Below are positions 47,857-59,040 of a DNA stretch of 64,000 bases, piece by piece; the first letter of the stretch is position 1, and each line of letters starts with the position of its first letter. Position numbers and translations under genes: made by a program. The stretch covers positions 1 through 64,000 of the forward strand of contig NZ_JAEVLT010000002.1 in the NCBI RefSeq assembly GCF_024494385.1. Reading direction: 5' to 3'. The notes under the pieces were generated by a model that ran no database searches, was not told the DNA's origin, and saw nothing but the letters and a program-made list of their open reading frames with translations. The DNA comes from Bacillus sp. EB600 (GTDB lineage: Bacteria; Bacillota; Bacilli; Bacillales; Cytobacillaceae).

Positions 47857-50490
47857 TCAAATGGATTTTACCCATTCATCAACAAATAGGATTGCTTCAT
47901 CAAGTTTTTCAGGGTTTTTACCGCCTGCTTGAGCCATGTCAGGGCGCCCGCCGCCGCCGCCGCCGCAAATCGCTGCCACTTCCTTAATTAATTTACCGGC
48001 ATGGTACCCTTTTTCAATTAAATCCTTTGTCACAGCTGCAATCAAATTCACTTTTCCCTCACTAGCACTGCCTAGAACAATGATCGCAGACCCTAAATTT
48101 TGCTTAATGTCATCCGCCATATTTCTTAAGTTATTCATATCTGCTGCTTGAACCTTTGCTGCTAAAACTTTGACAGCGTTAATTTCTTTAACATTTGCAA
48201 GGAGATTACCTGCTTCAATATTTCCAAGTTTAGCTGCCAATGATTCATTCTCACGCTGCAGTTGCTTCATTTCAGCCATTAAACCATCAATTCGATTTGC
48301 TATGTCCTTTGGATTTGCTTTCAATCTTTCTGCAGCATCCTTTAATAAGCCAACCTGTTCATTTAGCAGGTGATAAGCTGCTTCCCCGGTGACAGCTTCA
48401 ATCCTTCTCGTTCCAGCCCCAATACCAGTCTCAGAAACAATTTTAAATAAGCCAATCACAGCTGTGTTTGGTACGTGACACCCGCCGCATAGCTCAAGGC
48501 TAAAATCACCAACTTTAACAACCCGAACGATATCACCATACTTTTCACCAAATAGGGCCATTGCTCCCATTTCTTTTGCTTCAGCAATTGGTTTATAAGT
48601 AATGTTGACTTCGGTGTTTTTCCAAATTTGTTCGTTGACAATTCTTTCTACCTGCTCCAGTTCTTCCGGTTTTACTTGACCGAAATGGGAGAAGTCAAAG
48701 CGCAGTCGATCAGGTTCAACAAGGGAGCCTGCTTGATTAACATGCTCACCAAGAACAGTCTTCAACGCCCTTTGCAGCAAATGGGTTGCTGTGTGGTTTT
48801 TAATAATTTTAACGCGATTTGCTGCATCAACCTTTGCAGAAACTTGAACATTCGTTGTTAACGTCCCTGCTTCAACAATTGCTTTGTGAAGATTTTGGCC
48901 ATTCGGCGCTTTTTGAACGTCTTTAACAGACACCTTAAGACCAGAAGCTTCTAATGTTCCAAAGTCGGCAATCTGCCCTCCGCTTTCGGCATAGAACGGT
49001 GTAATATCAAGGATAAGCTGTACCTCTTCACCACTGGCTGCTGCTGTAATAAGCTCACCGTTTTTGACAATTGCTAGTACAGTTGAAGTCGTTTCGAGCT
49101 GGTCATACCCTACGAATTTACTTTCAACCTTAATATCGCCAAGGACACCACCTTGAACATGCATTGAATCTACATCCTGTCGGGCTGCTCGGGCACGTTC
49201 ACGTTGAAGCTCCATTTCTGCTTCAAACCCGGCATGGTCTATTTTCATCCCTTCTTCTTCGGCATATTCCTCCGTTAATTCAACAGGGAAACCGAATGTG
49301 TCATAAAGGCGGAACACATCTGAACCGGCAATCAAATTATTGCCCTTTTCCTTCTCATTCTTCATTACCCCTGCTAAAATAGCTAACCCTTCATGAAGGG
49401 TCTCATGGAAGCGTTCTTCTTCGTTCCTGATGACCTTTTCTATAAAGTCGGTTTTTTCTTTTACCTCTGGATAAAAATCAACCATGATTTCTCCGACAAC
49501 CGAAACAAGCTCATACATAAATGGACGGTTAATATCAATTTGCTTCGCATAGCGGACAGCACGGCGCAGCAAGCGGCGCAACACATAACCGCGGCCTTCA
49601 TTCGATGGCAATGCACCATCGCCTACAGCAAAGGCAACTGTTCGGATATGGTCAGCAATAACCTTAAAGGAAACATCCGTTTCTTTATTAACCCCATATT
49701 TCTTCCCTGAAATCTGTTCAGTTGCCTGAATGATCGGCATAAATAGGTCGGTATCAAAGTTGGTCGGAACATTTTGCACAACAGATGTGATTCTTTCCAA
49801 ACCCATTCCTGTATCGATATTTTTCCGAGGCAGCGGGGTATACGTCCCATCTGGATTATGGTTGAATTGTGAAAATACTAGGTTCCATACCTCAAGGTAA
49901 CGGTCATTTTCACCACCAGGGTAAAGTTCAGGATCGTCCGGATCATTCCCATATTCCGGGCCGCGGTCATAGAAAATTTCTGTGTTTGGACCGCTTGGAC
50001 CTTCACCGATATCCCAGAAATTTCCTTCCAAGCGAATAATCCGCTCCTCTGGGATACCAATTTTCTTATTCCAATATTCAAATGCTTCTTGGTCTTCGGG
50101 ATGAATGGTTACAGACAAAAGTTCTTTGTCAAAGCCAATCCATTTTTCATCTGTTAGAAACTCCCAAGCCCATTCAATTGCTTCCTCTTTAAAGTAGTCA
50201 CCAATCGAGAAGTTGCCGAGCATTTCAAAAAATGTATGGTGACGGGCTGTTTTTCCGACATTTTCAATATCATTTGTACGAATCGATTTTTGGGCATTCG
50301 TAATTCGTGGATTTTCCGGTGTAACCCTGCCATCAAAATATTTCTTTAATGTAGCCACACCACTGTTAATCCATAATAATGATGGATCGTCATGCGGAAC
50401 AAGCGAAGCACTCGGTTCAATAGCATGCCCTTTTTCTTTAAAAAAGTCTAAAAACATTCGGCGAATTTGTGATCCAGAAAGATTTTTCAT
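47857..50490 (-). CDS. alaS: alanyl-tRNA synthetase
   Basis: An 877-residue class II synthetase. The catalytic core has [20 protein letters not shown] and GMGLERI. The editing domain carries the zinc-type motif HTATHLLQ with CGGCHV, and the C-terminal DHHA1 domain ends in [16 protein letters not shown]. Expression is controlled by a T-box leader. ATG at 50490. It heads the operon with ireB, ruvX and yrzB. Confidence 0.98.
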   Translation of the reverse strand: MKNLSGSQIRRMFLDFFKEKGHAIEPSASLVPHDDPSLLWINSGVATLKKYFDGRVTPENPRITNAQKSIRTNDIENVGKTARHHTFFEMLGNFSIGDYFKEEAIEWAWEFLTDEKWIGFDKELLSVTIHPEDQEAFEYWNKKIGIPEERIIRLEGNFWDIGEGPSGPNTEIFYDRGPEYGNDPDDPELYPGGENDRYLEVWNLVFSQFNHNPDGTYTPLPRKNIDTGMGLERITSVVQNVPTNFDTDLFMPIIQATEQISGKKYGVNKETDVSFKVIADHIRTVAFAVGDGALPSNEGRGYVLRRLLRRAVRYAKQIDINRPFMYELVSVVGEIMVDFYPEVKEKTDFIEKVIRNEEERFHETLHEGLAILAGVMKNEKEKGNNLIAGSDVFRLYDTFGFPVELTEEYAEEEGMKIDHAGFEAEMELQRERARAARQDVDSMHVQGGVLGDIKVESKFVGYDQLETTSTVLAIVKNGELITAAASGEEVQLILDITPFYAESGGQIADFGTLEASGLKVSVKDVQKAPNGQNLHKAIVEAGTLTTNVQVSAKVDAANRVKIIKNHTATHLLQRALKTVLGEHVNQAGSLVEPDRLRFDFSHFGQVKPEELEQVERIVNEQIWKNTEVNITYKPIAEAKEMGAMALFGEKYGDIVRVVKVGDFSLELCGGCHVPNTAVIGLFKIVSETGIGAGTRRIEAVTGEAAYHLLNEQVGLLKDAAERLKANPKDIANRIDGLMAEMKQLQRENESLAAKLGNIEAGNLLANVKEINAVKVLAAKVQAADMNNLRNMADDIKQNLGSAIIVLGSASEGKVNLIAAVTKDLIEKGYHAGKLIKEVAAICGGGGGGRPDMAQAGGKNPEKLDEAILFVDEWVKSI

Positions 50491-50540
50491 TTAAAAAGCC
50501 TCCTTATATGATTGTCTGGAAGAAGCGGCATTAATGCTTT

Positions 50541-50819
50541 CCCTTTTTTGAAGAACACAAAAAAGCTCTCATCCCTGACAGGGACGAGAGCTAACTCGCG
50601 GTACCACCCTGATTATGGGCACTTTAAAAGATACCCATCTCTCAAAAATGCCTTAACGCGGCACTAGCGGCAGTGATTAGCTGCACTCAGGATTAGCTTT
50701 CCGTTATTCTTCATCTAGAACTTCTTTCAGCCGTGGAAGTTCCTCTCTTACACACATTTGTGTTACAGATGGACTATAACATACTCGATCCTTCAACACA
50801 TTGAATTGTTCACTTCTAT
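50541..50819 (-). promoter_or_regulatory. alanine T-box riboswitch of alaS
   Basis: The T-box sequence AGGGTGGTACCGCG is at 50610-50597 on the minus strand. The competing terminator (stem 50564-50576 with 50580-50592, then U-run) follows. Stem I shows the AGTA bulge in GATCGAGTA and the distal GGCTG element. A GCT codon at 50697-50695, in GAAAGCTAATCC before CTGAG, sits where specifier codons lie and matches alanine. Uncharged tRNA-Ala would favour readthrough into alaS. Confidence 0.93.
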
Positions 50820-50825
50820 AGCCGA

Positions 50826-50854
50826 ATTATAGCCAGCTAATAAGGGTTTGTCAA
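50826..50854 (-). promoter_or_regulatory. SigA promoter of the alaS T-box transcript
   Basis: Minus strand TTGACA (50854-50849), 17-bp spacer, TATAAT (50831-50826): a full consensus match. Confidence 0.92.
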
Positions 50855-50866
50855 CATTTCGGGCGA

Positions 50867-51946
50867 TTATGGGGAGGATCGCTTCGTTTTTCCACGTACA
50901 AAATGGTTTTTTATATGGGAAATGGCAACCTTAAGGACAACTAAAATCGGTACAGCTAATAGCAGCCCTACAATCCCGCCTACCTCTCCACCTGCGGTAA
51001 TCGCAATCATAATAATCAATGGATGCATATGAAGGGTTTTTCCAACTATGTACGGTGAAAGGATATTCCCTTCAAGGAATTGCAGGACAATGATCGTGAC
51101 AATCGTAATGATGACCAATTTTACTGAAACAGTAGCTGCAATAATTACTGCCGGAACAGCGCCAATAATAGCACCAAAATAGGGAATTAAATCAGTAACT
51201 CCAATAATGATCCCCAGAAGTAATGGATATTTTAAATGAAAAAACCAAAAGACAAGCGCAGACATTCCACCAATGATGACACAAACAAGCAATTGGCCCC
51301 TAATATAGCTTCCAAGTGATTCATCTACATCCCTTAGAAAATGTAGCCCTTGCTGCCTCCAGCTTTTTGGAGTCAAATACCATACGGCTCTTTTAATCAA
51401 ATGAAAATCCTTCAACATATAAAAGGCAATAAACGGAATCATCAAGATCACTAATGCTGAATTTAAAAAGTTCAGTAAATAATTAACGAGAACGGTTAAG
51501 AACGTATCAAGTTTTTTCTCAAAAGCATCAATGCCATCATTCATTCGCCCTTGGAGACCATCAGGCCATTCAGAAGTATGGGTTTGAATCATCTTAATCC
51601 AACCACGGTATTGTTCCGCTAGTATAGGTGCACTTTCCGATAAGTCTTTAAGTTGGGTAATAAAAACGGGAATTCCTTTATATAATGAATAGCCAACGCC
51701 ACCAAAAAAAAGAAAATAGATCAAAAAAATGGCCCATCCTCGATTAAACCCTTTTTCATGAAGCTTTTCCACAATCGGGTGAAGCAAGTAAGTAATGAAA
51801 CCAGCTATGATAAATGGAATAAAAACTAGTCCTGCCACCTTTAAAATTGGCATCCAAAAAAAGCGAATTTTTAATAACACATAAATTGAGCTTAGTAAAA
51901 GGAGAAGAAATCCAATGCGGTAAAACCATTTTACTTGTATATCCAA
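50867..51946 (-). CDS. yrrI: AI-2E family transporter (YrrI)
   Basis: A 359-residue membrane protein with about eight helices, family PF01594, whose members include transporters and sodium/proton antiporters. The conserved C-terminal half (LGIIIGVTDLIPYFGAIIGAVPAVI, NILSPYIVGKTLHMHPLIIM) is complete. Substrate not predictable. The start sits directly after a ribosome binding site at 51950. It stands between alaS and yrzQ; a terminator lies upstream. Confidence 0.93.
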   Translation of the reverse strand: MDIQVKWFYRIGFLLLLLSSIYVLLKIRFFWMPILKVAGLVFIPFIIAGFITYLLHPIVEKLHEKGFNRGWAIFLIYFLFFGGVGYSLYKGIPVFITQLKDLSESAPILAEQYRGWIKMIQTHTSEWPDGLQGRMNDGIDAFEKKLDTFLTVLVNYLLNFLNSALVILMIPFIAFYMLKDFHLIKRAVWYLTPKSWRQQGLHFLRDVDESLGSYIRGQLLVCVIIGGMSALVFWFFHLKYPLLLGIIIGVTDLIPYFGAIIGAVPAVIIAATVSVKLVIITIVTIIVLQFLEGNILSPYIVGKTLHMHPLIIMIAITAGGEVGGIVGLLLAVPILVVLKVAISHIKNHFVRGKTKRSSP

Positions 51947-52000
51947 CGCACATTCCTCCCTTATCTTTGTTATTTTAGGAAGAATTACTAAAAAATATAC

Positions 52001-52031
52001 AAAAAACCCCTCTCATACTCTAAGAGGGGTT
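52001..52031 (-). terminator. terminator after yrzQ
   Basis: AACCCCTCT (52005-52013) and AGAGGGGTT (52023-52031), with six T following on the minus strand. Confidence 0.85.
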
Positions 52032-52037
52032 CACCTA

Positions 52038-52172
52038 TTAACTAAGTACTCGTTTTATTTTCTTCTGCCATTGCCTCATTTGCCAGTTTGACAGCATATT
52101 TGTTCTCTGAGCAATATTATAAGCTGCCACACCGGCACCAAAAGCAAGTGCAGTCGATACCATCCTATTCAT
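52038..52172 (-). CDS. yrzQ: YrzQ-like small protein (DUF3918)
   Basis: A 44-residue protein, MNRMVSTALAFGAGVAAYNI then a basic tail RQWQKKIKRVLS, resembling the DUF3918/YrzQ family of one-helix small proteins. AGAGGTGAGGCGA before the ATG at 52172 gives a good ribosome binding site. It lies 14 bp after yrzR and is followed by a strong terminator. Role unknown. Confidence 0.85.
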   Translation of the reverse strand: MNRMVSTALAFGAGVAAYNIAQRTNMLSNWQMRQWQKKIKRVLS

Positions 52173-52186
52173 TCGCCTCACCTCTT

Positions 52187-52378
52187 TTATATGGTGTAAC
52201 GACGATCTTCTTCCTCAAACAAATCATCAAGGGAGCTTAATGATCCATCCTCTTCGACTTGATGGGTATATATGAGTCCCTTTGCAACTGTAAGCTCAAT
52301 AAAACAATTCCAACAATAAAATTGATTTATCCCGATTTTCCCAATATCTTTACTCCCACAATTTGGACACTTTAACAT
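52187..52378 (-). CDS. yrzR: YrzR-like zinc-ribbon protein
   Basis: A 63-residue protein with an N-terminal zinc ribbon, CPNC at 4-7 and CWNC at 22-25, then an acidic tail (SLSSLDDLFEEEDRR). No enzymatic motif. Conserved between yrrD and yrzQ in Bacillaceae, with no known role. It lies 12 bp after yrrD. Confidence 0.9.
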   Translation of the reverse strand: MLKCPNCGSKDIGKIGINQFYCWNCFIELTVAKGLIYTHQVEEDGSLSSLDDLFEEEDRRYTI

Positions 52379-52390
52379 AAAAAAGACACC

Positions 52391-52867
52391 TCACGTATTA
52401 TTTACGTCAACGATGATGGCATCTTTTCCGATTGCAGGGGGCAAATCGGTTTCAATCACTTGTTTCCCTTCCGTGATATCCGTAAAGAAACCATCTGTAA
52501 CTTCATACCCTATAATAGTGCCCACTTCTTCCTGAAAATATACATCTCGTACTAAACCAAGTGATTCCCCGCTTCTGGAAATTAACATCTTTCCGGTTAA
52601 GGAATTTTGATGAGTACATGTATATTCTGGCGTTAATTTTAGCTTTTCAAGCTGCAGGGAACCATCGACCATAATCCCATCCCATCCAAACGAGGAGACC
52701 TTATCAATAGCTAAAAAATAAGTTTGTTTGAAGAAGGTTCCTCTCTTTACCAATAAACCTGTTACCATTCCGTTAGCAGAAATGGCTAGATCACATACAT
52801 CCCCAATTTTCAATCCGTTTCTTTGGTTGTAAATTGGCATTCCTTTTAATAACGAAAATGTCCGCAA
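52391..52867 (-). CDS. yrrD: PRC-barrel domain protein YrrD
   Basis: A 158-residue protein with two PRC-barrel-like halves (LLKGMPIYNQRNGLKIGDVCDL and TGKMLISRSGESLGLVRDVYFQ), small beta-barrels found in RNA-processing and photosynthetic reaction-centre proteins. B. subtilis YrrD has unknown function. It follows recD2 by 33 bp. Confidence 0.93.
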   Translation of the reverse strand: MRTFSLLKGMPIYNQRNGLKIGDVCDLAISANGMVTGLLVKRGTFFKQTYFLAIDKVSSFGWDGIMVDGSLQLEKLKLTPEYTCTHQNSLTGKMLISRSGESLGLVRDVYFQEEVGTIIGYEVTDGFFTDITEGKQVIETDLPPAIGKDAIIVDVNNT

Positions 52868-52900
52868 GGAGTACTCCCACCTTTCCGAACATTCATAGTT

Positions 52901-55312
52901 TCAATCAATCATCATAAAATCATAAGGGGTAACGTTTTCCATGCCAATCATCGGATCGGTGTTCATTAGCATTTCCTCATATGAAATGTCTTCCGGGGGA
53001 CTTTCAGCTTGGATTTTCTGGTTTGCGGCGGGTAAAGCTTCTTGCAGCTTTTCACATAACGTGGTTTGCCGATTCTCTTCCTCCGCTCTCTCTACTCCCA
53101 TTCGTAACGCAGATTCTTCGCCGCATAAAATCAGAAACTGCTTACTTCTTGTTATAGCTGTGTAGATTAACTTCCTCCTTAGCATTCGGTAATAACTTCT
53201 CGAAATAGGAAGAATTACAATTGGAAATTCACTGCCCTGCGATTTATGAACAGAACAACAATAGGCGAGCGTAATCTGGCCTAAATCCTGGCGGGTATAA
53301 GTGACTTCATTACCTTCATAGGAGATGATCACCATGTCTTGTTTTTCCGTATTTTCCTTTGCATAGAAAATAGACACAATTTCACCAATATCTCCATTAA
53401 AAACATTGTTTTCCGGCTTATTGATCAACTGGAGTACTTTATCGCCAATTCGATATTTAACATCACCAAAAGCAAGCTCCTTCCTCGTTCCATTTGGATT
53501 TGGGTTAAAAATCTCCTGGAGCAGGAAATTTAAACGGTCAATTCCGGCTGGGCCCCGATACATCGGTGCAAGAACTTGGATATCTTTAACTGAATATCCT
53601 TTGGTCTTTGCATTTAGCGCAACCTTTTCAACCACTTGAGCAAGTTGCGTGGTTGTACATCTGATAAACGAGCGATCCGGCTGCTGCATCGTAATATTTT
53701 CGGGCAAATGCCCATCTTTAATTTCATGGGCAAGCTCAATAATTGATGACCCCTCTGCTTGACGATAAATATCAGTTAACCTAACCATCGGAATCCGTTC
53801 AGAAGATAATAAATCCTTTAGGACTTGTCCAGGGCCGACAGATGGTAATTGATCCTCGTCCCCTACTAATATCACTTGGATATTTTCCGGAAGAGCTTTA
53901 AATAATTGATTGGCAAGCCAAATATCAACCATTGAAGTTTCATCAATAATCAGAAGCTTTCCCTCGAGTGTATGTGCATCATCATGGTCAAAGCTCTCGG
54001 TCCCATTAAAACCAAGTAAGCGATGAATGGTTACCGCTGGAAGTCCTGTTGACTCACTCATTCTTTTCGCTGCTCTTCCTGTTGGGGCAGCAAGTAAAAT
54101 CGGGAAATTTTCACCCTTTTTATGATAATCCTTTGGGTCTAGTGAACATCCATGCAATTCGGCATAAAGCTCAACAATTCCTTTAATGACCGTTGTTTTC
54201 CCTGTTCCGGGCCCACCTGTTAAAATCAGCATCGGTGCCATTAATGCAGTTTGGATGGCATCCTTTTGAGTAGGCGCATATTGAACTCCCAATCGTTCCT
54301 CCAAACTGCCGAGAGCAAGTAAAAATTCTGATTCTGGAAACTGATCCTCATACTCTGTTTGGGCAAGAATACGTTTAATGTTTGTTACAAGACCTTTTTC
54401 CGCATAGTTTAAAGAAGGTAAGTAAACTCGCTTTTCCTCCACAACCAGCTTACCTTCTTCTCCAAGCTTAATGATTTCGTTGGAAATATCGATAAATTCA
54501 ATTTGATCTCGTTGGTTTTCTTCAAGAAGCTGTTTTACTTTTTCCAACAAATCCTTGGTTAAAATGTATACATGCCCATTTTGGATACTTTCATTTTCTA
54601 ACGTATATAAACAACCAGCTTTAATTCGATCGGGGTGATTCCCTGAGATCCCAAGCTGATAGCCAAGCTCATCCGCCCGTCCAAAACCTATCCCCTCAAC
54701 ATTCTCAACTAGCTGATAAGGGTTTTTTTGAATAATTCCAAGTGTTTCTTCCTTGTATGCTTGATAGATCCGCATCGAAAGCTGAGGCCCGAAACCATAT
54801 TGGTTTAACGCAACCATTATCTGTTCAAGTCCCTGATTTTCCATTAACGTATCATAAAGCAACTTTGCCTTTTCAGGAGGGAGCTTCGGAACCGAATCAA
54901 GTAGGGAAGGCTGATTTAGAATTTTGGAAATGGCATCCTCACCAAGTGCTTCAACGATATTTTCAGCCGTTTTTTTACCAATCCCTTTAAACATTTCACT
55001 TGATAAATATGCTACAACTCCCTGCTTTGTGTGCGGCATATCTTTCCGAAAATGGCTGGTATGAAACTGCAGACCAAACTTAGGATGCTCTTTAAATCCG
55101 CCATAGAATATATACGTTTCCTGTTCATGAATTTTTGGAAAGTACCCTGTAATGACAGCTTCTTTATCTTCATAGTGTTCGTTTGTTTCTTCAACACGGA
55201 TTCTTAAAACCGTGTAAAGATTTTGTTCATTATGAAAAATGGTGACAAGATGCTTTCCCTTAATGAATTTTTCCTGCTCAGAAAATAAATCGAGCGAATC
55301 CTGGCCCTCCAT
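52901..55312 (-). CDS. recD2: RecD2-type DNA helicase
   Basis: An 803-residue SF1B 5'-3' helicase with an N-terminal extension (OB-like region and helix-hairpin-helix: FKGIGKKTAENIVEALGE), as in RecD2 of Firmicutes lacking RecBC. Motor motifs are Walker A LTGGPGTGKTTVI, motif II IDETSMVD and motif VI YTAITRSK. In B. subtilis it limits fork problems and recombination. 31 bp separate it from yrrB. Confidence 0.97.
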   Translation of the reverse strand: MEGQDSLDLFSEQEKFIKGKHLVTIFHNEQNLYTVLRIRVEETNEHYEDKEAVITGYFPKIHEQETYIFYGGFKEHPKFGLQFHTSHFRKDMPHTKQGVVAYLSSEMFKGIGKKTAENIVEALGEDAISKILNQPSLLDSVPKLPPEKAKLLYDTLMENQGLEQIMVALNQYGFGPQLSMRIYQAYKEETLGIIQKNPYQLVENVEGIGFGRADELGYQLGISGNHPDRIKAGCLYTLENESIQNGHVYILTKDLLEKVKQLLEENQRDQIEFIDISNEIIKLGEEGKLVVEEKRVYLPSLNYAEKGLVTNIKRILAQTEYEDQFPESEFLLALGSLEERLGVQYAPTQKDAIQTALMAPMLILTGGPGTGKTTVIKGIVELYAELHGCSLDPKDYHKKGENFPILLAAPTGRAAKRMSESTGLPAVTIHRLLGFNGTESFDHDDAHTLEGKLLIIDETSMVDIWLANQLFKALPENIQVILVGDEDQLPSVGPGQVLKDLLSSERIPMVRLTDIYRQAEGSSIIELAHEIKDGHLPENITMQQPDRSFIRCTTTQLAQVVEKVALNAKTKGYSVKDIQVLAPMYRGPAGIDRLNFLLQEIFNPNPNGTRKELAFGDVKYRIGDKVLQLINKPENNVFNGDIGEIVSIFYAKENTEKQDMVIISYEGNEVTYTRQDLGQITLAYCCSVHKSQGSEFPIVILPISRSYYRMLRRKLIYTAITRSKQFLILCGEESALRMGVERAEEENRQTTLCEKLQEALPAANQKIQAESPPEDISYEEMLMNTDPMIGMENVTPYDFMMID

Positions 55313-55343
55313 CCAACTCCCACCTTTTAAAATTTTTAAAAAA

Positions 55344-56003
55344 CTACTTCCCTAATTCCATTAAATTTTTTACAGTGTTGGCCAGTTCGTGATCCGGTTG
55401 AAGCTCTAAAGCTTTATTGATCATTTCACTTGCTTTAGCTGAATCCTCTTTTAATATGTAGGCAACCCCTAAATTATAATAAGCATCCGCATGATCAGAA
55501 GCGATTTCTATACATTTACTAAACTGAGCGATTGCTTCATCAACCAACTCAAGCTGGGCAAGACACAATCCATACTGGAATAAGGCTTCCACATCATTTT
55601 GATTAAGTTCAACGCTCCTTTGTAGATAAGGAAGAGCAAATCGCCCTTTTTCTAGCTGAATTAAGGACATGCCCAGCATAAAAAAATTATCACTTGTTTC
55701 TAATCCCTTTTTCATGGCCATCTCAAACATATTTTTTGCTTGTTCAAATCGTTCGCCGTTGTAATGAAGATTTCCGATACTATAATAGGCTGCAGCTGCG
55801 TCCTGATCAATGGCAATAGCCTTTTCATAAAACTTCAACGCCTTTTCTTCATCCCCAACGGCTGCTAATACATTCCCAAAATTGATATATCCGACAGGAT
55901 CTTTGGGATTTTCAGTAATAGCGTCGTTAAAGGCTTTGGCTGCTTCTTCCATATTTCCATCTTGCATATATTGAACACCTAATAGGTTTTTATCCATAAT
56001 CAT
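55344..56003 (-). CDS. yrrB: TPR-repeat protein YrrB
   Basis: A 219-residue all-helical protein made of about six tetratricopeptide repeats (for example DPVGYINFGNVLAAVGDEEKA and AYYSIGNLHYNGERFEQA), presumably a protein-interaction scaffold. The partner is unknown. GGAGGG lies before the ATG at 56003. The upstream gap holds a long copy of the interspersed repeat. Confidence 0.94.
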   Translation of the reverse strand: MIMDKNLLGVQYMQDGNMEEAAKAFNDAITENPKDPVGYINFGNVLAAVGDEEKALKFYEKAIAIDQDAAAAYYSIGNLHYNGERFEQAKNMFEMAMKKGLETSDNFFMLGMSLIQLEKGRFALPYLQRSVELNQNDVEALFQYGLCLAQLELVDEAIAQFSKCIEIASDHADAYYNLGVAYILKEDSAKASEMINKALELQPDHELANTVKNLMELGK

Positions 56004-56042
56004 ATTTACCCTCCATCCGTCCTAACTGAAAGTATACCATAA

Positions 56043-56199
56043 TAGAAAAGCAGAAGCGCCTGTTTTGCGACGTATAGACTGGAGCACACCAACTGAGATA
56101 AAGGAAACACGATGAGCGCAAGCGAATCGATGTTGACTTATCGTAGGGAGGGGGGCGAAGTCTACTAGTCGCAAGGCGCTGGAGCTAGACAGTACTCAA
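56043..56199 (+). repeat. interspersed repeat, long form without cassette (copy F)
   Basis: 157 bp, from TAGAAAAGCAGAAGCGCC to GGCGCTGGAGCTAGACAGT. It aligns with copy C but lacks the nested cassette. Both contain GACTTATCGTAGGGAGG and GGCGAAGTC. The internal hairpin uses CGAT/ATCG here and CGAA/TTCG in copy C, so pairing is kept while the bases differ. Confidence 0.85.
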
Positions 56200-56224
56200 A
56201 CTTCAAGGGGATTTTTTGTGCACG

Positions 56225-56257
56225 AAAAACCCCGTTTTCCTGGGAGAGAAAACGAGG
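56225..56257 (-). terminator. terminator after mnmA
   Basis: CCCCGTTTTC (56230-56239) pairs with GAAAACGAGG (56248-56257), one wobble, with five T after it on the minus strand. Confidence 0.85.
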
Positions 56258-56263
56258 TGTATT

Positions 56264-57382
<1,119 letters not shown>

Positions 57383-57425
57383 TTAGTCCACCTCGACTTT
57401 CAAGCTTGAATGATCCTGAAAGTAT

Positions 57426-58568
57426 TTATTTTCTCAGACGCATCACAATTTTTGCAGTTTCATGGGCAGCTTTAACAATCTGCTCTTCTGTTGTGTTAAA
57501 GCCAAAGCTAAACCGAATTGAATTGATCAAACGCTCTGAATTTTCTCCAAACATTGCAACAAGTACATGGGAAGGTTCAACTGAACCAGCTGTACATGCT
57601 GAGCCACTTGATACTGCTATTCCAGCGATGTCTAAATTGACAAGCATCGCTTCGACATTTGTACCCGGAAAACTTAAGTTTAATACATGCGGCAGCGAAT
57701 CATCAAGCGATCCGTTTAAGGAAAATTCTACATCCTGCTGCTTCAGTACATTTATAAATGTTACTTTAAATTGATTGAACTTCGCTCTCTTCACCGCACG
57801 TTCTGCTTGAGAAAGCAGGACTGCTTCACGAAAGCCGACAAGGGATGGAACATTTTCTGTTCCTGCCCGTCTTTTTCGTTCTTGATCACCGCCAAAGGAA
57901 CGTGGAGCTAATTTTATATTTTCCCGTGCAAACAGGAAGCCAGTTCCTTTTGGACCATTAATTTTATGGGCAGAAACTGCTAATAGATCAATAAAGCTTT
58001 TATTAACATCAATGTCTTCAATCCCATACGCCTGAACGGCATCTGTATGAAAAATGGCTTGATGGTCTTCAAGGAGTTGACCAATTTCTGCAATCGGCTG
58101 CAACGTGCCTACTTCATTGTTGCCATACATAACTGAAACGAGAATGGTATCCTCTCTTAACGAGGCTTTAAAATCATCAATAGAAATTTTCCCTGTTTCA
58201 TCAACAGGCAAATAGGTGACTTCAAAACCCATCTTCTCTAATTTTTGACAAGCATGAAGGACAGCATGGTGTTCGATTTGGGTTGTGATAATGTGCTTTC
58301 CGTTTGTTTGATAGCTTTCCGCAATCCCAAGTAACGCCATATTGTCTGCCTCAGTTCCCCCACTTGTAAAAATAATTTCGTTTTTCTTCGCTCCAATACT
58401 AGATGCCAATGTTTCACGGGCCTGATCTAATAAGTGACGAGCTTCCCTGCCGAAGGAGTGTATGCTTGAGGGATTTCCAAAATTCATATTCATTGCTTCA
58501 AATATTTTCTCGGCCACTTTTGGATGCATTGGTGTTGTAGCGGCATGATCGAGATAAATACGTTCCAT
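57426..58568 (-). CDS. yrvO: cysteine desulfurase YrvO
   Basis: A 380-residue PLP-dependent desulfurase of the IscS/NifS class. The PLP lysine is Lys202 in SAHKINGPK, the substrate-binding HH at 100-101, and the persulfide cysteine Cys325 in SSGSACTAG. It is adjacent to mnmA and downstream of cymR, so it is the dedicated sulfur donor for tRNA thiolation. Confidence 0.96.
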   Translation of the reverse strand: MERIYLDHAATTPMHPKVAEKIFEAMNMNFGNPSSIHSFGREARHLLDQARETLASSIGAKKNEIIFTSGGTEADNMALLGIAESYQTNGKHIITTQIEHHAVLHACQKLEKMGFEVTYLPVDETGKISIDDFKASLREDTILVSVMYGNNEVGTLQPIAEIGQLLEDHQAIFHTDAVQAYGIEDIDVNKSFIDLLAVSAHKINGPKGTGFLFARENIKLAPRSFGGDQERKRRAGTENVPSLVGFREAVLLSQAERAVKRAKFNQFKVTFINVLKQQDVEFSLNGSLDDSLPHVLNLSFPGTNVEAMLVNLDIAGIAVSSGSACTAGSVEPSHVLVAMFGENSERLINSIRFSFGFNTTEEQIVKAAHETAKIVMRLRK

Positions 58569-58620
58569 TCCTACACCTTCAATTCCCTAATAGTTTGTTC
58601 CTTTTGTTCCTTTATTTTCC

Positions 58621-59040
58621 TTAAATATAAAACATGTAACCTTCAGAAACAACATCATCACTATGTTTTGCTAAATCATCAATTGTCGTACTTTCAAGAA
58701 CATCTTTAATTGCATCTCTTATTCGGATCCAGAGCTCCCTCTTTGCAGGTTCTTCATCTTCAATACCTTCTACAGGAGTTATTGGACCTTCAAGGACACG
58801 GATGACATCACCTGCGGTAATATTTGTCGGTTTATGAGCAAGAATATAACCACCGTATGCTCCGCGAATACTTTTTACAAGGCCGGCATTTCTTAATGGT
58901 GCAATTAATTGTTCAAGATAATGTTCCGATAAGTCATTCGATTGCGCTATTGATTTTAATGAAACGGGCCCCTCCCCATGTCTTTTAGCAAGCTCAATCA
59001 TAATAGTTAGCCCATAACGTCCTTTAGTTGATATTTTCAT
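58621..59040 (-). CDS. cymR: cysteine-metabolism repressor CymR (Rrf2 family)
   Basis: A 139-residue Rrf2-type winged-helix repressor of sulfur-assimilation genes, which in B. subtilis acts with CysK as a cysteine sensor. The HTH region (SLKSIAQSNDLSEHYLEQLIAPLRNAGLVKSIRGAYGGY) is nearly identical. No Fe-S cysteines are present, as expected for CymR. The ATG at 59040 shares a base with the upstream gene's TGA (TGATG), GAGGTG being 7 nt upstream. Confidence 0.97.
   Translation of the reverse strand: MKISTKGRYGLTIMIELAKRHGEGPVSLKSIAQSNDLSEHYLEQLIAPLRNAGLVKSIRGAYGGYILAHKPTNITAGDVIRVLEGPITPVEGIEDEEPAKRELWIRIRDAIKDVLESTTIDDLAKHSDDVVSEGYMFYI

Noticed and set aside
47941..47967. GCC-triplet microsatellite
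   Set aside because: It is the polyglycine motif of the AlaS DHHA1 domain, conserved in the family.
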